A stretch of 64,000 nt of DNA, from contig NZ_LT607412.1 of NCBI RefSeq assembly GCF_900091455.1, forward strand, positions 744,001 to 808,000, written 5' to 3'. How positions within the stretch are numbered: the first letter of the stretch is position 1; the number at the start of each line of letters is the position of its first letter. Positions 44,193-56,137 of the stretch are shown one piece after another. The notes beneath the pieces were generated by a model that was not told the origin of the DNA, made no database searches, and saw only the letters and a list, made by a program, of their open reading frames with translations. Source of the stretch: Micromonospora coriariae. Lineage in GTDB: Bacteria > Actinomycetota > Actinomycetes > Mycobacteriales > Micromonosporaceae. The position numbers were made by a program, and so were the translations under genes.

Positions 44193-44834
44193 TCAGAGGC
44201 CGAACATCGGGCGGCAGGCCTCCACACCGTCGACCCGCACAACGGGCCGCTGCTGGCGCGTCCACGTCTGCCTGGTGAGCCTCAGCCGGTCAGATACCAG
44301 AGCCTCGTCGCCCCGAGCGTCGACGGAGATGCCGTCGTGCTCATAGCCGAGCTTGCGGGACACGCCCTGGGAAGCGTGGTTGTCCTGGAACACCTCGGTG
44401 CGGGCGGCTCGCGCCCCCAGGTGGTCGAAGGCCAGCGTGAGCAGACCGATCCGGGCCTCGGTTCCGTAGCCTTTGCCCTGGTGGTCGATTCCCAGCCAGG
44501 CCGATGTCGTGACCTCCCGAACGACCGCGAAGTCGTTCGCTCGCAGGGTGACCACGCCGAGCGGGCACCCGTGGTGGAACACACCGAGCGCGAGCCGCCA
44601 CTGTGCCGCGCTCCACCCCGCGAGCTGACCCCAGTGCGCCCGCAACACGAACCGCGCCCGATCCTCCGGGCTGCCGTCGGTCCACGGGGTCAGGAACGGA
44701 CGTTCATCCGCGCGGTGCACGCCGTCGCCGGCGAGCTGCGCCAGCGCCGCCAACTCCTCGTCCCTGGGCAGGCGCAGTTCGAGGCGTGGCGTCGAGATGG
44801 TCAGGCCGTACTGGGGCCACAGGTCGGCAAGCAT
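44193..44834 (-). CDS. GNAT-family N-acetyltransferase
   Basis: 213 aa, RimJ/RimL type: ISTPRLELRLPRDEELAALAQLA at the start, ALGVFHHGCPLGVVTLRANDFAVVREVTTSAWLGIDHQGKGYGTEA (the GxGYGxEA acetyl-CoA loop) and VFQDNHASQGVSRKLGYEHDGI. Such enzymes acetylate ribosomal proteins, peptides or small amines; the target is not identifiable. It converges with the exporter operon, 22 bp apart. Confidence 0.88.
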   Translation of the reverse strand: MLADLWPQYGLTISTPRLELRLPRDEELAALAQLAGDGVHRADERPFLTPWTDGSPEDRARFVLRAHWGQLAGWSAAQWRLALGVFHHGCPLGVVTLRANDFAVVREVTTSAWLGIDHQGKGYGTEARIGLLTLAFDHLGARAARTEVFQDNHASQGVSRKLGYEHDGISVDARGDEALVSDRLRLTRQTWTRQQRPVVRVDGVEACRPMFGL

Positions 44835-44907
44835 GGGCTGATCATGATGCCGGCGGCTCGGCCCCGCTACCGGTTTGTGGGGCCGCTCCCCCGGCCGCGC
44901 TCGGCCC

Positions 44908-45892
44908 TCAGGTGAGCGGGGACGGGGATTCGGCGCCCGGCAGAACCAGTGTCGGTGTACCGGACCCGTCGGCCGGGACGGTCCAGACGTCGGGCCGGCC
45001 GTCGCTCTGGCGCAGGGTGTAGGCGAGCGTGCCGGCGTCCAGCCAGGCCGCCTGGTCGTCGACGGTGGCCGTCTCCGCCGTTGCGGTCACCCGCATGGTC
45101 GCCAGGTCGAGGACCGACAGCCGCCAGCCCTTCGCCGGGTCGGCGTCGATGGCCTCCTTGAAGGCGATCCGGCTGCCGTCCGGCGACAGCGACGGGCACT
45201 CGACGTTCTCCTTCATCGTCTCCACCCGGCGGGCGGTGACGTCACCCCGGACCAGGTAACGCTTCCCGCTCGTGGACATGGTCGCGTAGAAGCGGTTGTC
45301 GTCGGCGGTGAAGGTGACGCCCCAGAAGTTGACGTCGGGGTTGCGGTAGGCGCGACCGTCCCGGGTGACCGCGAACTCCTCCAGCGACAGCACAGTGGCG
45401 CCGGTGGTGGTGTCGAGGATTCCGGTTCGCGTGGAGAACCCGCTGCTGGTGTAAGGAGTCGCCGCCGACGAACGTGGTCCAGGAGACCATCCGGCCGGAG
45501 GACGAGACGCGGGCCCGGTTCGGCAGGCCGGGCACGGGAACCGACCGCGTCGGTCGCAGCGCGGCGTCGAGCACGACAACCTGGTACGTCCACGGCGTCT
45601 CCGGCTTCAGGCAGACGCCGGTGCCGGCCGCCGCGTACACCCGAAGGCACTCCAGGTCGGACACGGTGCGCGGCCCGGCGGGGTCGGCCACGGCGACGGA
45701 CGAGACGTGCCGGTCGGTGAGCGCGAGCAGGCGCGGCCCGGGCGTCAGGGTGACCGCCTGATCGGCGCCGGACGCGGGTGGTCGGGTCCGGTCCCGCCGC
45801 GCGGCCGTGGCGGTGTAGCCGACCGCCACGGTGCCCAGCAGCACCGTCGCGACGGCCACCACACCGAGTTTCGTTCGGGTCGACAACGTCAT
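44908..45892 (-). pseudogene. Membrane-anchored TolB-like beta-propeller protein, frameshifted
   Basis: The gene starts at ATG 45892 (MTLSTRTKLG, then an N-terminal membrane segment VVAVATVLLGTVAVGYTA) and reads through propeller strands to GGDSLHQQR. Near 45453 one extra base shifts the frame: GGDS would continue as YTSSGFSTRTGILD in the other frame, which runs cleanly to a stop at 44908 (ending SPSPLT). Corrected length is about 327 aa. WD40/TolB-like strands such as CPSLSPDGSRIAFKE are intact. Either a pseudogene or a sequencing error. Its start overlaps the MFS stop, so both were one transcript. Confidence 0.78.
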
Positions 45893-47190
45893 CGGGACAC
45901 CTTCCGGGTGAGCAGGCGGGACGGGGTGGCCAGCAGGAGCACCGTGCCGACGAGGACTCCGCCGACGGCCAGGGCCGCGAGCCGGATCGCGGTCTCCGGT
46001 CCCCACGCCTGCCAGGTGAGACCGAACAGGACCGAGGAGACCAGGTACGCCAACGCCTGCCCGGTCTGCACGAGCGCGATGCCGGTGGTCCGCAGCCGTG
46101 GTGGCAGCACCGGCCCCGCGAGCGCGATGAGCACACCGTCGGTGGCCGCGTAGAACGTGCCGTACAGCGCCAGGGTCAGCGCGAGCGCCGGCCAGCCGTG
46201 GAACGGGCCGGCCAGCAGCAGGTACGTCACGCCGAGGGTCGAGTAACCACCGACCACCACCGGCAGCCGGCCGATCCGGTCGGCGAGCACGCCGAGCGGG
46301 GCGGCGAGGACCAGGTACGCCAGGCTGGTCCCCACCGCGAGCAGCGGAAACCACAGCAGTCCGAGGTCCTCGCGGCGCTGGAGCAGCAGATAGACGAAGC
46401 CGTCGCCGATCGTGGCCAGCCCGAGCAGTGCCGCCGCCAGCAGCAGGCGGTGGGCTGGACGGCTGCGCAGCAGACCGACCGCCTCGCGTACGGAGACCTT
46501 CGGTTCGTCCGGGCCGTCCGTCGGCTCGCCGGAAGGGCGCTCCCGAACGAAGAGCACGAGCACCACGACGGCCAGTGCGGCGACGCAGAAGCTGGTGACG
46601 AAGACCGCGTCGTACGACTGCCAGACGGCCAGCAGGACCGCGAACGCGGCCAGCGGTCCGAGGAACGCGCCGACACTGTCCATTGCACGATGCACACCGA
46701 ACGCCCGGCCCAGCGCCTCAGGTGGTGTGGAGAGCGTGATCAGCGCGTCGCGCGGTGCGCTGCGTAGGCCCTTGCCGAGCCGGTCGACGGCGATGACGGC
46801 CCCGATGGCCGGGACCGACCGGCCGGCGAGCAGCAGGCCGAGCTTGGCGGCGGCCGAGAGCGCGTAGCCGACGCCGGCCACCAGCTTGCGCCGGCGGAAC
46901 CGGTCGGCGGCGAAGCCGCCGACGACTCGCAGCAGCGCGCTCGCGCCGGTGTGGACGCCGTCGAGCACGCCGAAGGCCAGTGGGCTGAGTTGCAGACCCA
47001 GCACCAGGTAGAGCGGCAGGACGGCGGTCACCATCTCGGCGGAGACGTCGGTGATCAGGCTGACCGTGCCCAGGGCGACGACGTTGCCGCCGACCAGGGC
47101 CAGCCGGCGGCGGGGCCGACCGGAGGCGGGTGGATCGGAGGGAGGCGGGTCGGCGTCCGGTCGGGAGACGGTCGACAGGTACACGAGCAT
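45889..47190 (-). CDS. MFS transporter
   Basis: 433 aa with twelve helices. The loop between helices 2 and 3 carries FAADRFRRRKLVAGVG, the MFS motif A variant, and the second half repeats it (LGVLADRIGRLPVVVGG). The family is that of actinobacterial MFS proteins with an N-terminal Pro-rich tail (PDADPPPSDPPASGRPRRR). Substrate unknown. Start ATG 47190 has GAGGAG too close; GTG 47184 at a better spacing may be the true start. The downstream propeller gene overlaps by four bases. Confidence 0.85.
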   Translation of the reverse strand: MLVYLSTVSRPDADPPPSDPPASGRPRRRLALVGGNVVALGTVSLITDVSAEMVTAVLPLYLVLGLQLSPLAFGVLDGVHTGASALLRVVGGFAADRFRRRKLVAGVGYALSAAAKLGLLLAGRSVPAIGAVIAVDRLGKGLRSAPRDALITLSTPPEALGRAFGVHRAMDSVGAFLGPLAAFAVLLAVWQSYDAVFVTSFCVAALAVVVLVLFVRERPSGEPTDGPDEPKVSVREAVGLLRSRPAHRLLLAAALLGLATIGDGFVYLLLQRREDLGLLWFPLLAVGTSLAYLVLAAPLGVLADRIGRLPVVVGGYSTLGVTYLLLAGPFHGWPALALTLALYGTFYAATDGVLIALAGPVLPPRLRTTGIALVQTGQALAYLVSSVLFGLTWQAWGPETAIRLAALAVGGVLVGTVLLLATPSRLLTRKVSR

Positions 47191-47406
47191 CTCCTCGAAT
47201 CGGCGGCCTGACGGTCAGCCATCCTGCGAACTGATCGAAGGGGTTACAAGGGGTCGTCGGGGGCGAGCAGGCATGCGGCGGGTGAACACATGGGGAACAT
47301 CGAAATGTTTCGCTTTCCGAGCGTACTGTTCATCCGGCCGTAGTCCGCCGGTTCGGCGACCTTCCTACGTTCCTTGCGCTCGACACACGCAGAGAAGGGG
47401 TCCTGG

Positions 47407-48783
47407 ATGGACATTCGATTCCCCCGCCCACCGGTGACGCTGGCGGCGGTCGCGGTGCTGGTCGCCGCCACCGCCGCCGTCGTCGTGACCGGCGCAGGTG
47501 CGGCGTCGGCGGCCACCGTGACGTTCACGCCGGTCGCCGACGCCTACGTCCAGAGCGACACGGCGTCCACCAACTACGGCACGTCCACGCAGATCGTGGC
47601 CGACAACTCCCCCGTCCGACGGTCGTTCCTGCGCTTCACCGTGAGCGGCGTCAGCGGCACGGTGACCACCGCGAAGCTGCGGCTGCGCACGATCAGCGGC
47701 AACAGCGGCAGCGACGCCGGTGGCACGTTCCGCAGGGTGTCCAACTCGAGTTGGTCGGAGACCGGCACCACCTGGAACAACCAGCCGGCCATCGACGGGG
47801 CCACGCTCGGCTCGATCGGGGCGGTCAGCGGCGACACCTGGTACGAGCTGGACGTCCGGGCGGCGGTCACCGGCAACGGCACGTACAGCTTCGGGGTGAC
47901 CTCCGCCAGCGGCGACGGCGTCTACTACGACTCGCGGGAGAGCGGAGCCGACGCCCCGCAGCTGGTGGTCACTAGCGGAACCACGCCGCCGCCCTCCGGT
48001 GACCCGGTCCTGGTCGGAGCCGGCGACATCGCCAACTCCGGCTCGGGCGACACTGCCACCGCGGCGCTGCTCGACAGCATCCCCGGAACGGTCTTCACCA
48101 CCGGCGACAACGTCTACAGCAACGGCACCGCCGCCGAGTTCAGCAGCTACTACGCCCCCACCTGGGGCCGGCACAGGGCGCGCACCCGCCCGACGCCGGG
48201 CAACCACGACTACAACACCTCGGGAGCCACCCCCTACTACAACTACTTCGGTACGCAGGCCGGCCCCAGCGGCCGCGGCTACTACTCCTACGACCTCGGC
48301 AACTGGCACGTCGTGGCGCTGAACTCGAACATCAGCATGTCGGCGGGCTCCACGCAGGAGCAGTGGCTACGGGCCGACCTCGCGGCCAGCAGCAAGCCGT
48401 GCACGCTGGCCTACTGGCATCACCCGCTGTTCACGTCCAGCTCCAACCACGCGCCGTCGACGTCGACGCGACCGCTGTACCAGGCGCTCTACGACTACAA
48501 CGCGGACGTCGTCGTCTGGGGGCACAACCACGTGTACGAGCGGTTCGGCCCGATGAACCCGGCGGGTGGCTACGACGCCAGCCGCGGCATGCGCAGCTTC
48601 GTCGCCGGGATGGGCGGTGCGGACCACTACAGCTTCGGCACCATCCAGCCCAACAGCGAGGCCCGGAACAGCTCGGCGTTCGGGGTACTGAAGTTCACCC
48701 TGCACGCCGGCAGCTACGACTGGCAGTTCGTGCCGGTCGCCGGGCAGACCTACAACGACAGCGGCACCGGCAACTGCCACTGA
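47407..48783 (+). CDS. Secreted calcineurin-like phosphoesterase with N-terminal DNRLRE domain
   Basis: 458 aa, exported. A signal peptide (PPVTLAAVAVLVAATAAVVVTGAGAASA) is followed by a DNRLRE beta-sandwich at about 38-190 (VADAYVQSDTASTNYGTS, WNNQPAIDG), an extracellular structural module. A Pro/Ser linker leads to a metallophosphatase domain at about 205-440 with metal ligands in GAGDIANSG, FTTGDNVY, PTPGNHDYNT, YWHHPLF and VVWGHNHVYE. It could hydrolyse phosphoesters or act in phosphate scavenging, but no Pho box was recognised upstream. Confidence 0.9.
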   Translation: MDIRFPRPPVTLAAVAVLVAATAAVVVTGAGAASAATVTFTPVADAYVQSDTASTNYGTSTQIVADNSPVRRSFLRFTVSGVSGTVTTAKLRLRTISGNSGSDAGGTFRRVSNSSWSETGTTWNNQPAIDGATLGSIGAVSGDTWYELDVRAAVTGNGTYSFGVTSASGDGVYYDSRESGADAPQLVVTSGTTPPPSGDPVLVGAGDIANSGSGDTATAALLDSIPGTVFTTGDNVYSNGTAAEFSSYYAPTWGRHRARTRPTPGNHDYNTSGATPYYNYFGTQAGPSGRGYYSYDLGNWHVVALNSNISMSAGSTQEQWLRADLAASSKPCTLAYWHHPLFTSSSNHAPSTSTRPLYQALYDYNADVVVWGHNHVYERFGPMNPAGGYDASRGMRSFVAGMGGADHYSFGTIQPNSEARNSSAFGVLKFTLHAGSYDWQFVPVAGQTYNDSGTGNCH

Positions 48784-48792
48784 TCCGTCGGC

Positions 48793-48820
48793 CCCGCTGC
48801 GCTGCTCGCAGCGCAGCGGG
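48793..48820 (+). terminator. Hairpin terminator after the phosphoesterase
   Basis: A perfect 12-bp stem (CCCGCTGCGCTG with its complement) encloses a CTCG loop, ten bases after the stop codon. Confidence 0.8.
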
Positions 48821-48890
48821 TCGCCGTCCGGGCGGACGGCGGTGCGGGAGACGCCGAGCGTGCTGGCGGTGGCCAGGGGCCTGGCCGGGC

Positions 48891-49012
48891 CCTGTAGAGC
48901 TGCCCCAGATATGAGACATCGCCATTCAGCAGCGCACCGCACCGCATTGCCCCGCCGGCAGCACACCGCAGTGCACGGCAGCAGCGGTCCATGTATGGGG
49001 CAGCTCGACAGG
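48891..49012. repeat. 122-bp inverted-repeat element
   Basis: Arms of 23 bases (48891-48913 and 48990-49012) match at 20 positions and share the core GAGCTGCCCCA. The 76-bp interior is GC-rich with short GCAG/CACCGCA repeats and no coding potential. It lies between two converging genes, like a small non-autonomous repeat or a large cruciform. Confidence 0.55.
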
Positions 49013-49019
49013 ACCCGCG

Positions 49020-49040
49020 CAGGGGCCGGTACAGCCCCTG
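49020..49040 (-). terminator. Possible terminator after mmsB
   Basis: A 7-bp stem CAGGGGC-CGGTACA-GCCCCTG lies 40 bp after the mmsB stop on the opposite strand to the phosphoesterase. Confidence 0.4.
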
Positions 49041-49080
49041 ACTCCGCCGACTGGTCGATCAGTTGCCTGGAAGCGCGGCG

Positions 49081-50327
49081 TCAGCGGGTTCCGGCGGCGC
49101 GTCGCTTGTTGTAGACGTCGAAGGCCACGGCCACGAGCAGAACGAGCCCCTTCACCACCGACTGGGTCGACTGGTCGACGCCCATCAGCTGCATGCCGTT
49201 GCTCATCACCGCCATGATCAGACCACCGACCATCGCGCCCACCACGGTGCCCACACCGCCGGTGACCGCCGCGCCACCGATGAACGCCGCGGCGATCGCG
49301 TCCAGCTCGAACATGTTGCCGGCGGCCGGCTGGGCGCCGTTGGACCGCGAGGAGTAGATGACCCCGGCCACCGCCGCCAGGAAGCCCATGTTGACGAACA
49401 TCCAGAAGTTGACGGTGCGGACCTTCACCCCGGACAGCGCCGCGGCCGAGAGGTTGCCGCCGATCGCGTAGACCTGACGACCGAAGACGGTACGCCGGGT
49501 GAGTAGGCCGTAGACCAGGACGAGGACCGCCAGGACGATCAGCACGATCGGAAGACCACGGGCGTGCGCCAACTGCCAGGCGAAGTACATGATGACCGCG
49601 CCGACCACGGCGACCCGGGCGACGAACAGCGGGAACGACTCGACGGGCTGCTGGTAGCGGATGCGCGCGACACGGGTGCGGAAACCGCTCACCGCGTACC
49701 CGGCCACGGCGACGGCTCCGATCAGCAGCGTGAAGGCGTCGAAGCCCTGCCCGCCGAGCAGTCCGTTGAGGAATCCCGCCGCGACGCGCTGGTACTCGGC
49801 CGGGAACGGCGACAGCGAGATGTTGTCGAGCACCCGCAGGGTGAGGCCACGGAACAGCAGCATCCCGGCCAGGGTCACGATGAAGGCCGGGATCCCGGCG
49901 TACGCCACCCAGAAGCCATGCCAGGCGCCCACCGCGACCCCGACGACGAGCGCGGCCAGGATGCCGACCCACCACGGGTAGCCCTGCTGGATGACCAGGA
50001 CCGCGGAGACCGCTCCGGTGAGCGCGACCACCGACCCCACCGACAGGTCGATGTGCCCGCCGATGATCAGGATGACCATCCCGATCGCGAGCACCAGGAT
50101 GTACGAGTACTGCAGGACGATGTTGGTGATGTTGCCGGGGCTCAGCGACACCCCGTCGGTCAGGATCGCGAAGAGCGCGACGATGACGACCAGGGCGACG
50201 TAGATCCCGCTCTGCCGCAGGTTGTTCAGCACCAGGGCCCGCAGGTCGCTCGTCCCGGTGTGCAGGGCGGCGGCCGGCGCGCTGTCCGGGGGCGTCGGGC
50301 GCTCCGTCGAGGGGGTCTTGATGCTGG

Positions 50328-50331
<4 letters not shown>
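49081..50331 (-). CDS. mmsB: CUT2 sugar ABC permease, MmsB/GguB-type
   Basis: 416 aa with about ten to twelve helices: the [20 protein letters not shown] motif, [21 protein letters not shown] and [34 protein letters not shown]. The length, mid-loop and C-terminal [17 protein letters not shown] match the multiple-monosaccharide permeases that work with MmsA and ChvE/MmsE. It overlaps the ATPase stop as ATGA. It is clearly related to the permease at 20843 and probably arose by duplication. Confidence 0.9.
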
Positions 50332-51866
<1,535 letters not shown>

Positions 51867-51909
51867 GGTCACTGTCCTCAGTCGGATCGGGACGTGGTAC
51901 GCCATGATG

Positions 51910-51938
51910 CCGGGCTCGGCGGTGGACGCCGAGCCCGG
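51910..51938 (-). terminator. Intercistronic hairpin between receptor and ATPase genes
   Basis: A perfect 12-bp stem (CCGGGCTCGGCG with its complement, loop GTGGA) lies seven bases after the receptor stop. It probably stabilises the receptor message and lowers expression of the ATPase and permease. Confidence 0.8.
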
Positions 51939-51945
51939 CGGCAGG

Positions 51946-53088
51946 TTACTTCTTCGCCTGACCGGCGGCGACCTCTTCCGCCGTCCAGTAGCCGGAGTCG
52001 ATCAGCGTGGCCTTGATGTCGTCCTTGTAGACGGTCGCGATCGGCAGCAGGTACGACGGCACCACCTTGACGCCGTTGTTGTACGTCTGCGTGTCGTTGG
52101 CCTGCGGCTGCTTGTCCTGCAGGAACGCCTCGGCGGCGTTCACGGCCTGATCGGCGAGCAGTCGGGTGTCCTTGAAGACGGTCGAGCTCTGCACGCCGTC
52201 GTTGATCAGCTTGATCGAGGCGATCTCCGCGTCCTGGCCGGTCACCACGGGGATCTTCTTGGCCGCGGTGCCGTAGCCGGCGTTCTGCAGGGCGGTGATG
52301 ATGCCGCGGGAGATGCCGTCGTACGGCGACAGGACCCCGTCGACCCGCGCGCCGTCGTTGTAGCTGGAGGTGAGCAGGTCCTCCATCCGCTTCTGCGCGG
52401 TCTCCTGCTGCCACCGCAGGATGGCCACCTGCTCGATGGTGGTCTGACGCGACTTCACCTTCAGCGTCCCGGCGTCGACGAACGGCTTCAGCGTGTCCAT
52501 CGCCCCGCCGAAGAAGTACTGGGTGTTGTTGTCGTCGAGCGAGCCGGCGAAGAGTTCGACGTTGAACGGGCCCTTCGCGGTGCCCTTCGAGCCGTCCTTG
52601 TTCTGCAGGCCGAGGCCGACCAGCAGCGCGGTGGCCTGGGCGACGCCCACCTTGTAGTTGTCGAAGCTGACGTAGAAGTCGACGTTCTTGCTGCCCCGGA
52701 TCAGCCGGTCGTACGCGATCACCGGGATCTTCGCGTCGGCGGCGGCCTGCAACTGGCCGCTGAGCGCCGTGCCGTCGATCGCCGCGATGACCAGAACGTC
52801 GGCACCCTGGGTGATCATCTGGTCGACCTGCTGCGACTGGGTGGGGATGTCGTCGCCCGCGTACTGGAGGTCGACCTTGTAGCCCTTCGCCTCCAGCTTC
52901 TGCTTCACCGCGTTGCCGTCGGCGATCCACCGCTCGGAGGTCTGCGTCGGCATCGAGACACCGATGGTCAGGTCGCCGGGCTTCTTCGCGCTGGTGTCAC
53001 CGCCGCTGCCAGCACCCTCGCCACTGCATGCCGCCAGGCTCAGCGCCAGCACCGCGCCGCCGAGAGCAACCAGGAACTTCCTGCCCAC
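51946..53088 (-). CDS. chvE: Multiple-sugar-binding lipoprotein, ChvE/MmsE-type
   Basis: 380 aa. A lipoprotein signal ([18 protein letters not shown]; lipobox LAAC) is followed by the PBP-I fold: [71 protein letters not shown] and [22 protein letters not shown] and YDRLI are ChvE hallmarks; such receptors bind arabinose, galactose, glucose or fucose. GTG start at 53088 with GAGGAGAGG upstream. Its promoter carries the same operator module as araB, which favours arabinose. Confidence 0.87.
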   Translation of the reverse strand: MGRKFLVALGGAVLALSLAACSGEGAGSGGDTSAKKPGDLTIGVSMPTQTSERWIADGNAVKQKLEAKGYKVDLQYAGDDIPTQSQQVDQMITQGADVLVIAAIDGTALSGQLQAAADAKIPVIAYDRLIRGSKNVDFYVSFDNYKVGVAQATALLVGLGLQNKDGSKGTAKGPFNVELFAGSLDDNNTQYFFGGAMDTLKPFVDAGTLKVKSRQTTIEQVAILRWQQETAQKRMEDLLTSSYNDGARVDGVLSPYDGISRGIITALQNAGYGTAAKKIPVVTGQDAEIASIKLINDGVQSSTVFKDTRLLADQAVNAAEAFLQDKQPQANDTQTYNNGVKVVPSYLLPIATVYKDDIKATLIDSGYWTAEEVAAGQAKK

Positions 53089-53150
53089 GGGCCTCTCCTC
53101 TCTGGACTCCCCCGCCGACCGCCGGGGCCACCTGTCATCTTCCCCCGAAA

Positions 53151-53178
53151 GTGTTAGCGCTCACATAGAGCACGTCAA
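53151..53178 (-). promoter_or_regulatory. chvE promoter with embedded LacI-type operator
   Basis: On the minus strand, TTGACG (53178-53173) and TAACAC (53156-53151) are 16 bp apart. The near-palindrome TGTGAGCGCTAACA (53165-53152) fills the spacer and covers the -10, so a bound repressor would block polymerase. The araB promoter has the same arrangement. Confidence 0.75.
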
Positions 53179-53327
53179 CACTTAACCGGCAATACCGGTG
53201 TCACGGTCTCGTAACGGAGGCTCGTTCTGACGGGGCGTCTCGAACGCGTCGTCCACATGGGACCCGGGGCGGCGCGACGGCGGCGGGCGGTCCGGTGCGG
53301 TTGGACGGACGGCCGCGCCGGACGCCG

Positions 53328-54338
53328 TCAGTGTCGGGGCGGCGCGGCGACGCTGTCGCGGGCGACCAGGGTCGGGGCGATGGTCTGCCGCAGCGCCCCT
53401 CCGGTACCCGATTCGATCTGCGCCAGAAGCAGCTGGATGCTCGCCCGCGCCACGGCGTCGAAGTCCGGCCGGACGGTGGTCAGCGGCGGAATGAAGTACG
53501 CCGCCTCCGGGACGTCGTCGAAGCCGACGACGCTGATCTCGTCCGGCACCCGCCGACCGAACTCGTGCAACGCCCGCAGCACACCGAGCGCGAGATGATC
53601 GTTGGCGGTGAAGATCGCGGTGACCTCCGGCATCCGCGCCAACAGCTGCCCGCACCGGTATCCCGAGGCCGCGGACCAGTCCCCCTGCATCAACGGCGGC
53701 GCGTCGACCTTCGCGGCCAGCAGCGCCTCCCGCCAGCCTTCGATCCGCCCAACGCTGTCGAACCAGTCGGACGGACCCGACACGTGCCAGACCGTGCGGT
53801 GCCCGGCGTCGAGCAGGTGCTGGGTCGCCGCCCGGGCACCCGCCACCTGGTCGACCGTCACCAACGGCACCGGGCGGCGTGGGTCACCGTCGACGGTGAC
53901 CAGCGGGACGTCCTTGGGCAGGCGTTCCAGCGCCTCACCGGCCGACTCCACCGGCGCGATGACGACGATGCCGGCGACCCGGTGCGACAGGTGCCGCTCG
54001 ACAGCATCGGAGATGGATCGGTAGTCCAGGTCCCGCACGCTGCCCACACTCACCGCGAAACCCTCCTCCGCGGCGGTCTGCTCCAACGCGGCCAGCAACG
54101 ACGCCGGCCCGTACAACGTCGTGTTCTGCGCGACCACGCCGATCACCTGTGACCGGCCGGTCACCAACGCGCGCGCCGCGCCGTTGGGCCGATAGCCCAG
54201 TTCCGCGATCGCCGCCCGCACCCGCAACCGGGTCTGCTCGCGGACGTTGGGGTGCCCGTTCAGCACCCGCGACACCGTCTGGTGGGAGACACCGGCCAGA
54301 CGGGCGACGTCCGTCATCGCCGGACCATGCACGGCCAT
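53328..54338 (-). CDS. LacI-family transcriptional regulator of the arabinose locus
   Basis: 336 aa. The HTH and hinge at residues 9-65 (MTDVARLAGVSHQTVSRVLNGHPNVREQTRLRVRAAIAELGYRPNGAARAL) define LacI. The effector domain contains VIGVVAQNTTLYGPASLLAALEQTA, VIVVIAPVE-type strand, TAIFTANDHLALGVLRAL and ISVVGFDDVPEAAYFIPPLTTVRPD. It sits between the araA and chvE groups, whose promoters share an operator, so it is the natural repressor of both. Starts at 54338 after GGGGGAAG. Confidence 0.92.
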   Translation of the reverse strand: MAVHGPAMTDVARLAGVSHQTVSRVLNGHPNVREQTRLRVRAAIAELGYRPNGAARALVTGRSQVIGVVAQNTTLYGPASLLAALEQTAAEEGFAVSVGSVRDLDYRSISDAVERHLSHRVAGIVVIAPVESAGEALERLPKDVPLVTVDGDPRRPVPLVTVDQVAGARAATQHLLDAGHRTVWHVSGPSDWFDSVGRIEGWREALLAAKVDAPPLMQGDWSAASGYRCGQLLARMPEVTAIFTANDHLALGVLRALHEFGRRVPDEISVVGFDDVPEAAYFIPPLTTVRPDFDAVARASIQLLLAQIESGTGGALRQTIAPTLVARDSVAAPPRH

Positions 54339-54608
54339 GTCACTTCCCCCGTCCGCGTACCCGAAGCCGCGGCCCGCCGACGTCGACCGGAGCGGTCGGC
54401 CGATCCCGGCGCTCGGCCAAAACGCCGATGCCAAACCCCCGCTGACCAGCGCTGGATAGCCGACAGCCTACGCCAGCCACGGCTCCTACCAGGCATGCGG
54501 CTGGCCGGGGGCGGCGCCCCGGGCGGCGTGTGCGTCGGTTGCCGGGGCAGGGCATCCTGCCGCCCACACCGCGTGTCACGGTCACTGCTTCACCGCCCCA
54601 TGATCATG

Positions 54609-56111
54609 TTAGAAGCCACGGGCCAGCCGGTAGTAGGCCTGATTCCAGCGGATCTCGTCGGCGAAGCGGCGGGGCTCGGTGTCGGCGTCGATGACCACCA
54701 GTTCGGTCCGGCTCATCTCGGCCAGGTCGTGCAGCTCCTCCACGCCCACCGCCTGCGACAGCACTGTGTGGTGCGGGGCCCCAGCGGTGATCCACGCCTC
54801 GGCCGAACCGGGCAGGTGCGGTCGCGGACGCCAGACCGCCCGGGCCACCGGCAGTCGCCGCAGCGGCTGCGGCGGAGACACCACGTCGATCTCGTTGGCC
54901 ACGAGCCGGAAGCGCTCACCCATGTCGGCCAGCCCGAGCACCACCGCCGGACCGGGTGCGGCGTCGAACACGAGCCGGACCGGGTCCTCGCGGCCGCCGA
55001 TGCTCAGCGGGTGGATCTCCACGTTCGGCACGCCGCCCGCGATGCTCGGGCAGACCTCGAGCATGTGCGCGCCGAGCACCAGTTCCTCGCCCGGGGTGAG
55101 GTCGTAGGTGTAGTCCTCCATGAACGAGGTGCCACCCTCCACGCCCACGGACATCGCCTTGAGGGTGTGCACCAGCACGGAGGTCTTCCAGTCGCCCTCG
55201 CCACCGAACCCGTAGCCGTCCGCCATCAGCCGCTGCACGGCGATGCCGGGCAGCTGACGCAGCCCGCCGAGGTCCTCGAAGTTCGTGGTGAACGCCCGGA
55301 ACCCGCCGGCGTCCAGGAAGGCGCGCATGCCGAGCTCCAAGCGGGCGGCGTAGCGCAACGAGTCGTGCCGCTCGCCCCCGGAACGCAGCGCCGGGACGAT
55401 CCGGTAGCTGTCGTCGTACTCCTTGACAAGATCGTCCACCTGCGCGTCGGCGACCTCGTCGACCACCTGGACGAGGTCGTTGACGCCGTAGGTGTTTACC
55501 GACACCCCGAAGCGCAGCTCCGCCTCGACCTTGTCGCCCTCGGTCACGGCGACGTCGCGCATGTTGTCACCGAACCGGGCCAGCCGCAGCGACCGCATCG
55601 CCGACCAGCCGAGCGCCGCGCGGGCCCACGCCCCGACACGGGCGGTCACCCGCGGGTCGCTGACGTGCCCGGCCACGGTCTTGCGTGCCACGCCGAGCCG
55701 GGTCTGGATGTACCCGAACTCGCGGTCGCCGTGGGCGGCCTGGTTCAGGTTCATGAAGTCCATGTCGATGTCGTCCCACGGCAACAGCACGTTGGCCTGG
55801 GTGTGCAGGTGCAGCAGCGGCGTCTGCAACGCGTCCAGCCCGGCGATCCACATCTTCGCCGGAGAGAAGGTGTGCATCCAGGCAATGACCCCGATGGCGC
55901 CCTGGGCGGCGGCGTCCCGACAGACCTGGAGGATCTCACCGCTGTTGGTCAGGACGGGCTTCCAGACCACCCGGGCGGGAACCTGCGGCGAGTCGTCGAG
56001 CACGGCCGCGATCAGGCGGGACTGCTCGGCCACCTGCCGGAGGGTCTCCTCGCCGTACATGCCCTGGCTGCCGGTGAGGAACCAGATCTCGGGTGCGCTG
56101 TGTGGTGCCAT
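54609..56111 (-). CDS. araA: L-arabinose isomerase
   Basis: 500 aa, the standard length, cytoplasmic, Mn-dependent. It converts L-arabinose to L-ribulose. Motifs include [16 protein letters not shown] at the start, [15 protein letters not shown] and [16 protein letters not shown]. The metal and catalytic regions are [10 protein letters not shown] (Glu), [11 protein letters not shown] (His) and [10 protein letters not shown] (His). It is the last gene of the araB-araD-importer-araA group, 26 bp after the yjfF-type permease. ATG 56111 has GGAAGG upstream; the frame's longer extension is intergenic or antisense. Confidence 0.97.
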   Translation of the reverse strand: MAPHSAPEIWFLTGSQGMYGEETLRQVAEQSRLIAAVLDDSPQVPARVVWKPVLTNSGEILQVCRDAAAQGAIGVIAWMHTFSPAKMWIAGLDALQTPLLHLHTQANVLLPWDDIDMDFMNLNQAAHGDREFGYIQTRLGVARKTVAGHVSDPRVTARVGAWARAALGWSAMRSLRLARFGDNMRDVAVTEGDKVEAELRFGVSVNTYGVNDLVQVVDEVADAQVDDLVKEYDDSYRIVPALRSGGERHDSLRYAARLELGMRAFLDAGGFRAFTTNFEDLGGLRQLPGIAVQRLMADGYGFGGEGDWKTSVLVHTLKAMSVGVEGGTSFMEDYTYDLTPGEELVLGAHMLEVCPSIAGGVPNVEIHPLSIGGREDPVRLVFDAAPGPAVVLGLADMGERFRLVANEIDVVSPPQPLRRLPVARAVWRPRPHLPGSAEAWITAGAPHHTVLSQAVGVEELHDLAEMSRTELVVIDADTEPRRFADEIRWNQAYYRLARGF

Positions 56112-56137
56112 GGAGTTGCCTTCCGCGAGAGGGGCGG

